Shown in pieces: positions 55,201 to 63,510 of a stretch of 64,000 bases of DNA (the first letter of the stretch is position 1; every line of letters begins with the position of its first letter). Where the stretch lies: assembly GCF_007829835.1 (NCBI RefSeq), contig NZ_VIWP01000007.1, positions 62,001-126,000 on the forward strand, in the 5' to 3' direction. Below the pieces are notes generated by a model. The model saw nothing but the letters and a program-made list of their open reading frames with translations, did no database searches and was not told where the DNA came from. The stretch comes from Neorhizobium alkalisoli (lineage in GTDB: Bacteria > Pseudomonadota > Alphaproteobacteria > Rhizobiales > Rhizobiaceae). Both the position numbers and the translations under genes were made by a program.

Positions 55201-55254
55201 CCTGTCCCTCTCTCTTTCTGCGCGAACGATGCCCGCCCGCGCTTGCCGCCGCCC

Positions 55255-55623
55255 TTATCGCTTGCTCGCGTCGCGGCTCAACCCCTTTTCAGCCAATTCC
55301 TGCTCGTATTCCATAAACATGCGTGCGCCGTCATCGCCCAGCTCGCGCAGATAAGGCCAGGTGAAGATGCCGCTGTCATGGCCATCATCGAAACCGACGC
55401 GTACGGCATAATTGCCGGCCGGCGTGATCGAGACAATGCCGACCTCGCGCTTGCCCGGCACGGTGACCTTCTGGCCCGGCCCGTGGCCCTGCACTTCGGC
55501 AGACGGCGACAGAACCCGCATCATTTCGGCCGGAAGGGCAAAGGACGCGCCATCGGAAAAGGTCACGCTCAGAAGGCGCCGATCCTTGGAAACCCGCAGC
55601 TCCGTCGGCCAGTTGTCACTCAT
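55255..55623 (-). CDS. DUF971 / GBBH-like N-terminal domain protein
   Basis: A 122-residue single-domain protein with WPTELRVSKDRRLLSVTFSDG, the family's GKREVGIVSITPAGNYAVRVGFDDGHDSGIFTWPYLREL block. Free-standing DUF971 proteins occur near Fe-S or molybdenum-cofactor genes and Mrp-type ATPases; their job is not settled. ATG 55623 is preferred to one three codons upstream, as AGGA then has 8-base spacing. Divergent from moaA, 54 bases before the antiporter gene. Confidence 0.88.
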   Translation of the reverse strand: MSDNWPTELRVSKDRRLLSVTFSDGASFALPAEMMRVLSPSAEVQGHGPGQKVTVPGKREVGIVSITPAGNYAVRVGFDDGHDSGIFTWPYLRELGDDGARMFMEYEQELAEKGLSRDASKR

Positions 55624-55864
55624 GGTCGCCATCCTCGGTTCACTCGTATTCCTGGAAAGATCAAGGCTTCGGGATCAGGCCTGAAAGGCATATAATCACA
55701 AAGAGCCGTGCCGGGAGGATTAGGAGGTGTCCGGCGGCTCTGCAAGCCTTATTGTCCGGACACGTTTGCGCGAGGCCCTTTCAGGGGCCGCCTCCAGCCC
55801 GGTGAAGCTCTTGCACTTGACGTCCGGCGTCGCTATGCCCACCTTGCCTGTCAGGAGACTTGAC

Positions 55865-56914
55865 GTGAATACTATTGCAGGGCCGATCGGCGGTGCAAAA
55901 CCGCTTTCCACCGAAAAGGCGCCGATGATCGACCCGTTTGGCCGGGCGGTCACCTATCTGCGCGTCTCGGTAACGGACCGCTGCGACTTCCGCTGCACCT
56001 ATTGCATGGCGGAAAACATGACTTTCCTGCCGAAAAAGGATCTGCTGACGCTGGAAGAACTGGAACGGCTCTGTTCCGCCTTCATCGAGAAGGGTGTTCG
56101 AAAGATCCGCCTGACGGGTGGCGAGCCGCTGGTGCGCAAGAATATCATGCATCTGGTCCGCGCCGTCGGCCGCCATATCGATCAAGGCGCGCTCGACGAA
56201 CTGACCATCACCACCAACGGATCGCAGCTCGCCCGTTATGCCGACGAGCTTTATGACAGCGGTGTCCGGCGCATCAATGTGTCGCTCGACACGCTCGATC
56301 CGCAAAAATTCAAGGAAATCACCCGCTGGGGCGATTTCTCCAAGGTGATGGAAGGCATCGATGCCGCCCAGAAGGCCGGTCTGAAGATCAAGCTCAACGC
56401 CGTCGCGCTGAAGGATTTTAACGAATTCGAGATTGCCGACATGCTGCGTTTCGCGCATGGCCGCGGCATGGACCTGACCGTCATCGAAACCATGCCGATG
56501 GGCGAGATCGACGAGGACCGCACCGACCGTTACCTGCCGCTGTCAAAGCTGCGCGCCGACCTCGAAAGCCAGTTCACGCTGTCCGACATCGGTTACCGCA
56601 CCGGCGGCCCTGCCCGCTATGTCACCGTCAAGGAAACCGGCGGCCGGCTCGGCTTCATCACGCCGATGACCCATAATTTCTGCGAGAGCTGCAACCGCGT
56701 GCGCCTGACCTGCACCGGCACGCTCTATATGTGCCTCGGCCAGAACGACGCCGCCGACCTGCGCACCGCGCTGCGGGCATCGGACGACGACGCCTATCTA
56801 TCGGCTGCGATCGATGAAGCGATCGGCCGCAAGCCGAAGGGCCACGATTTCATCATCGACCGCACCCACAACCGCCCGGCGGTCAGCCGCCACATGAGCG
56901 TCACCGGCGGGTGA
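55865..56914 (+). CDS. moaA: GTP 3',8-cyclase MoaA
   Basis: Radical SAM enzyme that starts molybdenum cofactor synthesis from GTP. The 349-residue product has the N-terminal 4Fe-4S/SAM motif CDFRCTYC, LRLTGGEPL-type KIRLTGGEPLVRKN, NVSLDTLDP, and the second cluster cysteines in CESCNRVRLTC, ending in a Gly-Gly (VTGG) tail needed for activity. GTG 55865 with AGGAGA six bases before it gives the usual length. The frame stays open upstream to a GTG at 55727 that also has a GGAGG, discussed as a finding. Confidence 0.96.
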   Translation: MNTIAGPIGGAKPLSTEKAPMIDPFGRAVTYLRVSVTDRCDFRCTYCMAENMTFLPKKDLLTLEELERLCSAFIEKGVRKIRLTGGEPLVRKNIMHLVRAVGRHIDQGALDELTITTNGSQLARYADELYDSGVRRINVSLDTLDPQKFKEITRWGDFSKVMEGIDAAQKAGLKIKLNAVALKDFNEFEIADMLRFAHGRGMDLTVIETMPMGEIDEDRTDRYLPLSKLRADLESQFTLSDIGYRTGGPARYVTVKETGGRLGFITPMTHNFCESCNRVRLTCTGTLYMCLGQNDAADLRTALRASDDDAYLSAAIDEAIGRKPKGHDFIIDRTHNRPAVSRHMSVTGG

Positions 56915-56916
56915 CC

Positions 56917-57873
56917 TCAATCCTCCGTCGGCCAGATCAGCCCTGCCAGATCGCCAAGCCTGCTTACTCTTGACTGCCAGTTCGGCACATCGACATTGCG
57001 AAGGTCGCTGGCGCGGTGCAGCAGCATCATGGTGAAAAGCCGGCGCCGCCATGTGTCGTCGATATCGGCAGGGTCGATCCCGAAACCCTGCAGCAGACGA
57101 CGCACCCGGCGTGGTTGGCCCGCAGTCATGAAGGCGCTCGGGCCCAGCAGGTCATATTGGCTCCAGCCGGTCATCACATCACCGAAATCGATCAGGCCGC
57201 TCAGATGCCAACGTCCGCCCTCGTCCGATAGCTGGAAATTTTCAGGGATATATTCGCCCGTCAGTATGACCGGTGGCGTATCGAGCGGGATGATCGAGGG
57301 CGCGTCCGCAACCAGCTCATCGAGATCATCGAGGAATTTTCCGCCAAGCCCCTGGCTGGCGTGGCGGCGGTGGCAGTTAGCGATCTGGGTCGAGATCAGG
57401 TTCGGCCATGCTGGCCCCACCTCCGCGAGCGGTCCGACAGGAACGGACTGGACCTCGGCGATCGTTTCACCGATCTGACCGAGAATATGCTCCTTGTCGT
57501 CTTCGGCAAGCACCGGCCAGACCTCCGAACCGGTGATGCCCTTAACCCGCGTCATGCCGATATAGCCCCATCCAAAAATTTCTCCGGCAGCAACGAGATC
57601 GGGCGTCGACAGGCTCAGGCGCCCCTGCAGAAGCGCAAGTGTCGCCCGTTCCACTTCGAACTGCCGGCGATAGAGCGGCGGAAAGATTTTCAGGATCAGA
57701 TTTTCGTCCAGTGCGAGAACGAGATTGGTGCCGGTCGAAAACGGTCGCACGTTTGCAAAGCGCAGATTTTCCGCAGCCGCGATCTCGGCAAGGATCGGCT
57801 GCCAGTTCCGGCTCTCTTTTCGCCAGCTGCGAAAATGGTCGCTGTCGGTGATGGTCGGGAAGAGATCGGTCAA
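56917..57873 (-). CDS. Aminoglycoside-phosphotransferase-fold protein with altered catalytic loop
   Basis: A 318-residue kinase-like protein of the APH/choline kinase superfamily. The N-lobe has STGTNLVLALDENLILKIFPP with the nucleotide-binding Lys, and the C-lobe the Brenner-like loop ILTGEYIPENF and LIDFGDVMTG. In canonical APH enzymes the loop reads HGDxxxxN; here the His is Thr205 and the catalytic Asp is Glu207, while Asn212 and the metal-binding Asp229 are kept. Substrate unknown; resistance function should not be assumed. Convergent with moaA, two bases apart; 62 bases after the P-loop kinase gene. Confidence 0.82.
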   Translation of the reverse strand: MTDLFPTITDSDHFRSWRKESRNWQPILAEIAAAENLRFANVRPFSTGTNLVLALDENLILKIFPPLYRRQFEVERATLALLQGRLSLSTPDLVAAGEIFGWGYIGMTRVKGITGSEVWPVLAEDDKEHILGQIGETIAEVQSVPVGPLAEVGPAWPNLISTQIANCHRRHASQGLGGKFLDDLDELVADAPSIIPLDTPPVILTGEYIPENFQLSDEGGRWHLSGLIDFGDVMTGWSQYDLLGPSAFMTAGQPRRVRRLLQGFGIDPADIDDTWRRRLFTMMLLHRASDLRNVDVPNWQSRVSRLGDLAGLIWPTED

Positions 57874-57935
57874 TTTCCATCCTCGAAAGGCAAAGGCGCA
57901 ATGTTTTCGGAGTGCCGCCAGCTAACACCCAAACG

Positions 57936-58439
57936 TCACCGGCGCGTGACTTGCTCGGTCAGCCAGAGAACACAGTCTTCCGCAGGCATCAGCGCCGTAT
58001 CGAGCCGCAGCGGTCCCGGTCCCCAATCCTCGTAGGTCCGGCCGGCAATCCTGTCCCAATCCGGCTTGACCAGACCCGGCACGTCGGTCGGGCGGCTTTC
58101 GGCCCGGCGACGGTGTTCGGCCTTGTCTGAGCAGAAAATCTCGACCTCGACGGCAGGCACTCCTGCCCGCCTCGCAACCGAACGCCACGCCTCGCGCGTA
58201 ATCTCGAAGGCATTGACGGAATCGGCAATGACGGTGCGGCCAACGGCAAGATTGTCACCGGCAATGCCATAGGCGGCCATATATCCGGCCGGCCCCTCGT
58301 CCTTGGCCAGCATGCCGGAACTGCGCAGGGCCTGCTCGATCGTATCGACGCGCACATGCACCGCGCCGAGCCTTTTTGCGAGCGCAATCGCGATCGTCGT
58401 CTTGCCGCTTGCCGGCAGGCCGCCGAGGATGATCAGCAT
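57936..58439 (-). CDS. Small P-loop (AAA/Zeta-toxin-like) kinase
   Basis: A 167-residue ATP-binding protein with Walker A GGLPASGKTT right at the N-terminus, followed by VHVRVDTIEQAL and a VIADSVNAFEITREAWR strand-helix with the Walker B-like Asp. It resembles small sugar or nucleoside kinases and chloramphenicol-phosphotransferase-like proteins. ATG 58439 has GGGAG seven bases before it; the frame is open further upstream without a better site. Probably co-transcribed with the phosphotransferase-fold gene. Confidence 0.85.
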   Translation of the reverse strand: MLIILGGLPASGKTTIAIALAKRLGAVHVRVDTIEQALRSSGMLAKDEGPAGYMAAYGIAGDNLAVGRTVIADSVNAFEITREAWRSVARRAGVPAVEVEIFCSDKAEHRRRAESRPTDVPGLVKPDWDRIAGRTYEDWGPGPLRLDTALMPAEDCVLWLTEQVTRR

Positions 58440-58537
58440 CGGATATCTCCCGCTCGCGCTTGCCCAGAACGAACAATGCGGCGGACCATGTTCGGCCCGC
58501 CGCATCACCCTAAACGCAAAACATCATAGGGGTGAAA

Positions 58538-61102
58538 TCATGCCGCGTCGAAACGGCGGCCACCGGCGCGGCGGTCGTAAAGCCCGCCCGAAACGTCCAT
58601 GTTCGGATCGCGGGTCTTGAAGCGGTCGATCTTTTCCGACAGCACCTCAACACGCTGGCGCAGGCCATGGATCTCGGCATTGTTCTCCTCGACCATGGCT
58701 GCATTCCGCTGCGTGATGTGCTCGACTTCCTGTACAGCATGGGCGACTTCGCCGATACCGGTCGACTGTTCGTCGGTGGCGGCAGAAATCTGGGCGACGA
58801 GTTTTCTCACATCGGTGACATGGGAGATGATCTGCGACAGCGCTTCACCGGTTTCCTCGACCAGATGCACGCCATCATTGACCTGCGATGCGCTGGCCGA
58901 GATCAGGCCCTTGATCTCGCGGGCAGCACTTGCGCAGCGCTGGGCGAGTTCGCGGACTTCCTGGGCGACGACGGCAAAGCCACGACCCGCCTCGCCGGCA
59001 CGAGCTGCCTCGACACCGGCATTGAGCGCCAGAAGGTTGGTCTGGAAAGCGATCTCGTCGATGACGCCGATGATCGTCGCGATCTTGTTCGAAGACCGGC
59101 TGATCTCGCCCATCGCGCCGACGGCACGGGCCACGACATCGCCGGAGCGGACCGCGAATTCTTCCGTCTCGTTGACCGATACGGACGTCTTTCGCGCACT
59201 CTCGGCGGTGGAACGGACAACGTCGTTGAGGTGCTTGAGGGCACGCGAGCTTTCTTCCAGTGCTGCCGCCTGCTGTTCGGTGCGGCGGGCAAGATCGTCG
59301 GCGGAAGCGGCGAGATTGCCGGTGCCGCCTTCGATCTCTTCGGCCGCCGAGCGGACTTCGGCAAGCGTCGCCCGCAGCTCCTCAACGGCACGGTTATAGG
59401 TGCGTGCCATGTCGACGAAATCGTCCGGCAGGTTTTCGTCCATGCCCTTTTCGAGATCGCCCTCGGCAAGCTTGCCGAGTACGCCCGACAGCGCAGTCAG
59501 CGCCTGGCGCTGCTCGCCGGCAACACGCGCCCTTTCGCTGGCGCGGCGTTCGGCTTCGGCATTGGAGAGTTCGCGGGCGGAAGCCGCTTCCTGTTCGAGA
59601 CGGATATTCTCGATCGCCGCATCGCGGAAAACGCTGACCGAGCGCACCATGTCGCCGATCTCGTCGCCACGCTCGCGGCCTTCGATCCGCACTTCCAGAT
59701 CGCCGTCAGCAAGACGCTTCATCACCTCGGTGACGCGCTTCAGCGGGCCGCGCAGGGTCTCGACCAGCATCAGGCCACCGGCAATCGCCATCAGCGTGCC
59801 AACCACCATGGCGACGACCGACAGGGTCGCCGAACGCTCGCTGTCTTCCTTGCCGGTTTCCTGCGCCTGGGCGACGAAGTTCTTCAGGCCCGCCATGCCT
59901 TCGGTCAGCGTCTTGGACGCTGCGGCGCGGGCGGTGGTCCAGTCTGTGCCAACAGCAATCGTCTTGGTGGTGCCGTTGACCAGCGCATCCATCAGCGTCT
60001 CGACCTTCGGCCCAAAATCGCGGGTGGCGGCATTGGTGGCGTTGAGCTTCGACACCTTGCCGGCCGAAGCGCGCAGGCTGTTGATATCGCTCATCACCAC
60101 GGTACGGGTCGTATCCGACGGGTTGCTGAGGAAACGTTCGGTATCGAGCTGCAGGCCATTTGCCAGCTGCAGCGACATGTCGATCTGCGAAAGCAGGTCA
60201 CGCAGCGTCGAAACTTCCGTCTCCATGCCGACGAAACGTTCGGCGGCATCGCTGGATTTCGCCGTCACTTCGGTGGTGAGATCACCCTGCGGCTTCATCA
60301 TGGCGCTGGCGGCGACGCGCAGAGCCGGCACCTTTTCAGCCAGCGGCGCATCATTCTTGGCGATCGCCACAAACGCATCCGCCTGCTGCATGATCGGCTG
60401 CATCACGCCATGGCCTGACGAGGACAGGAGGCTGTCGATCTTGTCGAATTCGGCGCGCAGCGCGTCGCCGTAAAGCACCGCGGCCTTGGCGGTTGCCTCA
60501 TCGGTTTCGGCACCGCGCACTGCATTGCGCAGATTGTCGAGACGGCGGGCGATCGACTTGAAGGCAAAGGCTTCGAACAGCAGCTTCTTGGCAAAGTTCT
60601 GCTTGGAATCGAACTGCCGCTGTATGACGGTCACCTGCTTGGCAACGCCTTCCGACGTCTTGCGCACGTCGTCGAGGATGCCGTTGATGTCGGCAATATT
60701 CTGCTTGCGGCTCTGATCGACCGACCAGAGCGCATCCGTGTTCTTCGAAAGATTGGCACCGAGGGCGGCAACCACACCGATGCGCTCGCGATCGCCATCG
60801 GTGGTCAGCAGGCCCTGAAGGCGGGAGACGCCGGCCTGCTGCTGTTCGATGCTCTTGCGCAGCGCAGCCAGCGTTGCGTCGGCAGGCGCCTCGGTAAAGC
60901 CCTGAAGCGAGGACTGGAGATCTTCGAGATCACCGATATTTTCGATCGTCGCCCGCGTCACGGTCATGTGGCCGTTCAGCGTCTCGGCGGTATAGAAGCC
61001 TGCCAAGCCGACACCGGCAATCAGGCAGACGAGCGGGATGACGAACAGAAGGACCTTGGTGACAATGCGTCGGCCCTGAAGAAGACGATCGATAAAAGAC
61101 AT
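58538..61102 (-). CDS. Methyl-accepting chemotaxis protein
   Basis: An 854-residue transmembrane chemoreceptor. N-terminal membrane helix (about 14-38), a large periplasmic sensor of about 380 helical residues, second membrane helix (about 423-447), a HAMP domain and a second HAMP-like segment (about 450-590), then the cytoplasmic signalling domain with the hairpin tip IDEIAFQTNLLALNAGVEAARAGE-type motif. There is no CheR-tethering pentapeptide at the end (…GGRRFDAA). GAGGGGGCAC before ATG 61102 sets the start over a 45-codon extension. The ligand-binding region is unlike the short four-helix bundle and its ligand is unknown. Confidence 0.93.
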   Translation of the reverse strand: MSFIDRLLQGRRIVTKVLLFVIPLVCLIAGVGLAGFYTAETLNGHMTVTRATIENIGDLEDLQSSLQGFTEAPADATLAALRKSIEQQQAGVSRLQGLLTTDGDRERIGVVAALGANLSKNTDALWSVDQSRKQNIADINGILDDVRKTSEGVAKQVTVIQRQFDSKQNFAKKLLFEAFAFKSIARRLDNLRNAVRGAETDEATAKAAVLYGDALRAEFDKIDSLLSSSGHGVMQPIMQQADAFVAIAKNDAPLAEKVPALRVAASAMMKPQGDLTTEVTAKSSDAAERFVGMETEVSTLRDLLSQIDMSLQLANGLQLDTERFLSNPSDTTRTVVMSDINSLRASAGKVSKLNATNAATRDFGPKVETLMDALVNGTTKTIAVGTDWTTARAAASKTLTEGMAGLKNFVAQAQETGKEDSERSATLSVVAMVVGTLMAIAGGLMLVETLRGPLKRVTEVMKRLADGDLEVRIEGRERGDEIGDMVRSVSVFRDAAIENIRLEQEAASARELSNAEAERRASERARVAGEQRQALTALSGVLGKLAEGDLEKGMDENLPDDFVDMARTYNRAVEELRATLAEVRSAAEEIEGGTGNLAASADDLARRTEQQAAALEESSRALKHLNDVVRSTAESARKTSVSVNETEEFAVRSGDVVARAVGAMGEISRSSNKIATIIGVIDEIAFQTNLLALNAGVEAARAGEAGRGFAVVAQEVRELAQRCASAAREIKGLISASASQVNDGVHLVEETGEALSQIISHVTDVRKLVAQISAATDEQSTGIGEVAHAVQEVEHITQRNAAMVEENNAEIHGLRQRVEVLSEKIDRFKTRDPNMDVSGGLYDRRAGGRRFDAA

Positions 61103-61367
61103 GTGCCCCCTCGGCGCTTTGATCGGGTGCCTCCCCGTCTTGATGACATTGCGGGGTTTCATCGGCACGGTTCCCGTTTCATGCGAGAACGAATTGACCC
61201 CACAGTCGGAAATTTCGGTTGAACAAGGGTTAATCACGAACCTTCAAAGTTGCTTTTTGCAATCTATCAGCGATTACCCCTCAAAATCGGCGGGTGTGAT
61301 ATGGGCTTCCCGGCTGGTGAGCCGGCGGCGGCTGGACTACAACTGGCCTCATTCGGGGGGAATCATC

Positions 61368-62300
61368 TTGTCTTTGTCTGAAAATTCACGCGGCGCGCTG
61401 GTGATGGCACTCGCCATGGCGCTGTTCACCTGCAACGACGCGCTGGTGAAACAGGTCGCGGGCGAACTCAACATCGCCCAGATCATGGCCGTGCGCGGCA
61501 TTATGACGACCTTGCTGGTCTATGCCATCACCCGCCAGATGAAGATCCGCCTGACGCTGCGCACGCTTACGGACCGCCTCGTGGTCTTAAGGGCTTTCTG
61601 CGAACTCGGTGCAACCGTTTCGTTCTTCACCGCCCTGCAGCGACTGGATTTCTCGGTGGCAGGATCGATCAACCAGGCGCTGCCGCTGGCGGTGACGCTG
61701 GGAGCCGCCGTGTTCTTCGGTGAATCGGTCGGTTGGCGGCGCTGGGCGGCCATCGTCGTCGGCCTTGCCGGCGTGCTTCTGATTATCCGTCCAGGCGCGG
61801 AAGGGTTTAATCCCGATGCGATCTATGCGGTGATCGCGCTGATGTTCACCACCGCACGCGACCTCACCACGCGACGTATCAACCCTGCCATACCGACGCT
61901 TGAAATCACGCTTCTGACGGCATTCGCAAACACCATGCTCGGCATCGTCCTGATCGTGCCGATGGGCGGCTGGCAGCCGATTTCGGGCTCCACCTTCGGC
62001 ATTCTGGTCGTGACCGCATTTCTGGTCTTCGGCGGCTACCAGACGGTGATCATGGCGATGCGTTCCGGAGAAGTCTCCTTCGTTGCGCCATTTCGTTATA
62101 CGAGCCTCATCTGGCAGCTGACGATCGCGATCTTCTTCTTTGGCGAACATCCGAGCGCCACGATGCTGGCAGGGGCCGTCATCGTCATCTGCTCGGGCCT
62201 CTATACGTTCTATCGCGAGAACAAGCGCAAGCAGGCGAACGCCGTGAGCGCCGAAACGGCACCGCCCGGCGCCATCCAGACGCAGGAGACCGGCCAGTGA
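61368..62300 (+). CDS. DMT-family (EamA) transporter
   Basis: A 310-residue inner-membrane protein with ten hydrophobic helices in two EamA repeats (MALAMALFTCNDALVKQVAG and LEITLLTAFANTMLGIVLIVP regions). Substrate unknown. Start is taken as TTG 61368 because GGGGGGAA lies just before it; ATG 61404 inside the first helix would truncate the helix. The last codons overlap mobA (GTGA), so it is coupled to the molybdenum cofactor genes without an obvious pathway link. Confidence 0.87.
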   Translation: MSLSENSRGALVMALAMALFTCNDALVKQVAGELNIAQIMAVRGIMTTLLVYAITRQMKIRLTLRTLTDRLVVLRAFCELGATVSFFTALQRLDFSVAGSINQALPLAVTLGAAVFFGESVGWRRWAAIVVGLAGVLLIIRPGAEGFNPDAIYAVIALMFTTARDLTTRRINPAIPTLEITLLTAFANTMLGIVLIVPMGGWQPISGSTFGILVVTAFLVFGGYQTVIMAMRSGEVSFVAPFRYTSLIWQLTIAIFFFGEHPSATMLAGAVIVICSGLYTFYRENKRKQANAVSAETAPPGAIQTQETGQ

Positions 62301-62920
62301 GCCACCCTGCCCCAATTCCCGGCCTCGTGCTTGCCGGCGGCCGGTCGAGCCGCATGGGTGAAAACAAGGCGATGATGGCACTCGGCGACCGGACGATCCT
62401 GGGCCATGTCATTCACCGGCTCTCCCCCCAGGTTCCGGATCTCGCGCTCAACGCACCGGCGGATTTCCCCGAAACATTCGGACTGCGGCTTGTCCCCGAT
62501 CGCGACGATGACAGGAACGGACCGCTGGAAGGTGTTCTTTGCGGTCTTCTGGATCTTCGGCAGAACCAGCCCGCATCGCCGTTCCTGATGACCGTCCCCT
62601 GCGACAGCCCTTTTCTGCCGCTGGATCTTGCGGCGCGGCTTTCGGAAAAGGCCACCCCCGGCACTATCGTGATTGCCGCCTCCGAAGGGCGCTCGCATCC
62701 GGTCTTCGGTCTCTGGCCGGTGACATTGGCGCAGGATCTGGAAAACTGGCTTGCCAATCCCGACAACCGGCGGATAAACGCCTTCCTCAACCGCCATCCG
62801 GTCGAGACCGTCGAATTTCCGATGATCGAAACCGGTCATGGTCCGCTTGATCCGTTCATGAACATCAACACGCGTGAGGATCTTGCGCTCGCAAAGACCT
62901 TCATCGGGACGCTTGAATGA
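62297..62920 (+). CDS. mobA: Molybdenum cofactor guanylyltransferase MobA
   Basis: Attaches GMP to molybdopterin to make the guanine dinucleotide cofactor of DMSO-reductase-family enzymes. The 207-residue product has the nucleotide-binding LVLAGGRSSRMGENKAMMAL, RDDDRNGPLEGV and TVPCDSPFLPLDL with the metal-binding Asp. Starts with GTG overlapping the upstream stop and its own stop overlaps mobB (ATGA): a tightly coupled trio. Confidence 0.95.
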   Translation: MSHPAPIPGLVLAGGRSSRMGENKAMMALGDRTILGHVIHRLSPQVPDLALNAPADFPETFGLRLVPDRDDDRNGPLEGVLCGLLDLRQNQPASPFLMTVPCDSPFLPLDLAARLSEKATPGTIVIAASEGRSHPVFGLWPVTLAQDLENWLANPDNRRINAFLNRHPVETVEFPMIETGHGPLDPFMNINTREDLALAKTFIGTLE

Positions 62921-63444
62921 CCGCTCCAGACACTGTTCCACGCGTTTTCGGGATTTCCGGCTGGAAGAATTCCGGCAAGACAGGGCTGGCCGTGCGGCTC
63001 GTCACCGAATTCACCCGGCGCGGCTACAGGATCTCGACCATCAAACACGCCCACCACGATTTCGATATCGACAAGGTCGGCGCTGATTCCTTCCGCCACC
63101 GGCAGGCCGGCGCGCATGAGGTGACGATCGTCTCCGGCACGCGATTTGCGATCATGCATGAACTGCGTGGTGCGCCGGAGCCGAGCCTGCAGGATATTCT
63201 GACCCGGATAGCACCTTGCGATCTGGTGCTGATCGAGGGTTACAAGCGCGAGCCGGTGCCAAAAATCGAGGCGCGGCGGCTGGAATCACACAGCCGCGAG
63301 CCGCTCTGGCCCAATGATCCGCATATCGTCGCGATCGCCGCAGATCATGCGATCGACGATACCAACCTGCCCGTCTTCGATCTCGACGATACGATGGCCA
63401 TTGCCGACTTCATCGCCGACGTGACCGGGCTTCCGACAACCTGA
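62917..63444 (+). CDS. mobB: Molybdopterin-guanine dinucleotide biosynthesis protein MobB
   Basis: A 175-residue P-loop GTPase that assists MobA. Walker A GWKNSGKTGL, then TIKHAHHDFDIDKVGADSFRHRQAGA and LVLIEGYKREPVPKIE, all family-typical. Four-base overlap with mobA. A hairpin follows. Confidence 0.94.
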   Translation: MTAPDTVPRVFGISGWKNSGKTGLAVRLVTEFTRRGYRISTIKHAHHDFDIDKVGADSFRHRQAGAHEVTIVSGTRFAIMHELRGAPEPSLQDILTRIAPCDLVLIEGYKREPVPKIEARRLESHSREPLWPNDPHIVAIAADHAIDDTNLPVFDLDDTMAIADFIADVTGLPTT

Positions 63445-63454
63445 TTTCGCCAAG

Positions 63455-63489
63455 AGACAAAAAAGCCGCCGGATCGCTCCAGCGGCTTT
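63455..63489. terminator. Terminator between mobB and the OmpA-family gene
   Basis: AAAGCCGC/GCGGCTTT outer stem with inner GGA/TCC. Read on the minus strand it is followed by a T-run, so it mainly ends the OmpA-family transcript and may also serve mobB. Confidence 0.75.
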
Positions 63490-63510
63490 CATTCTTGATA
63501 TCAGCGGGTC

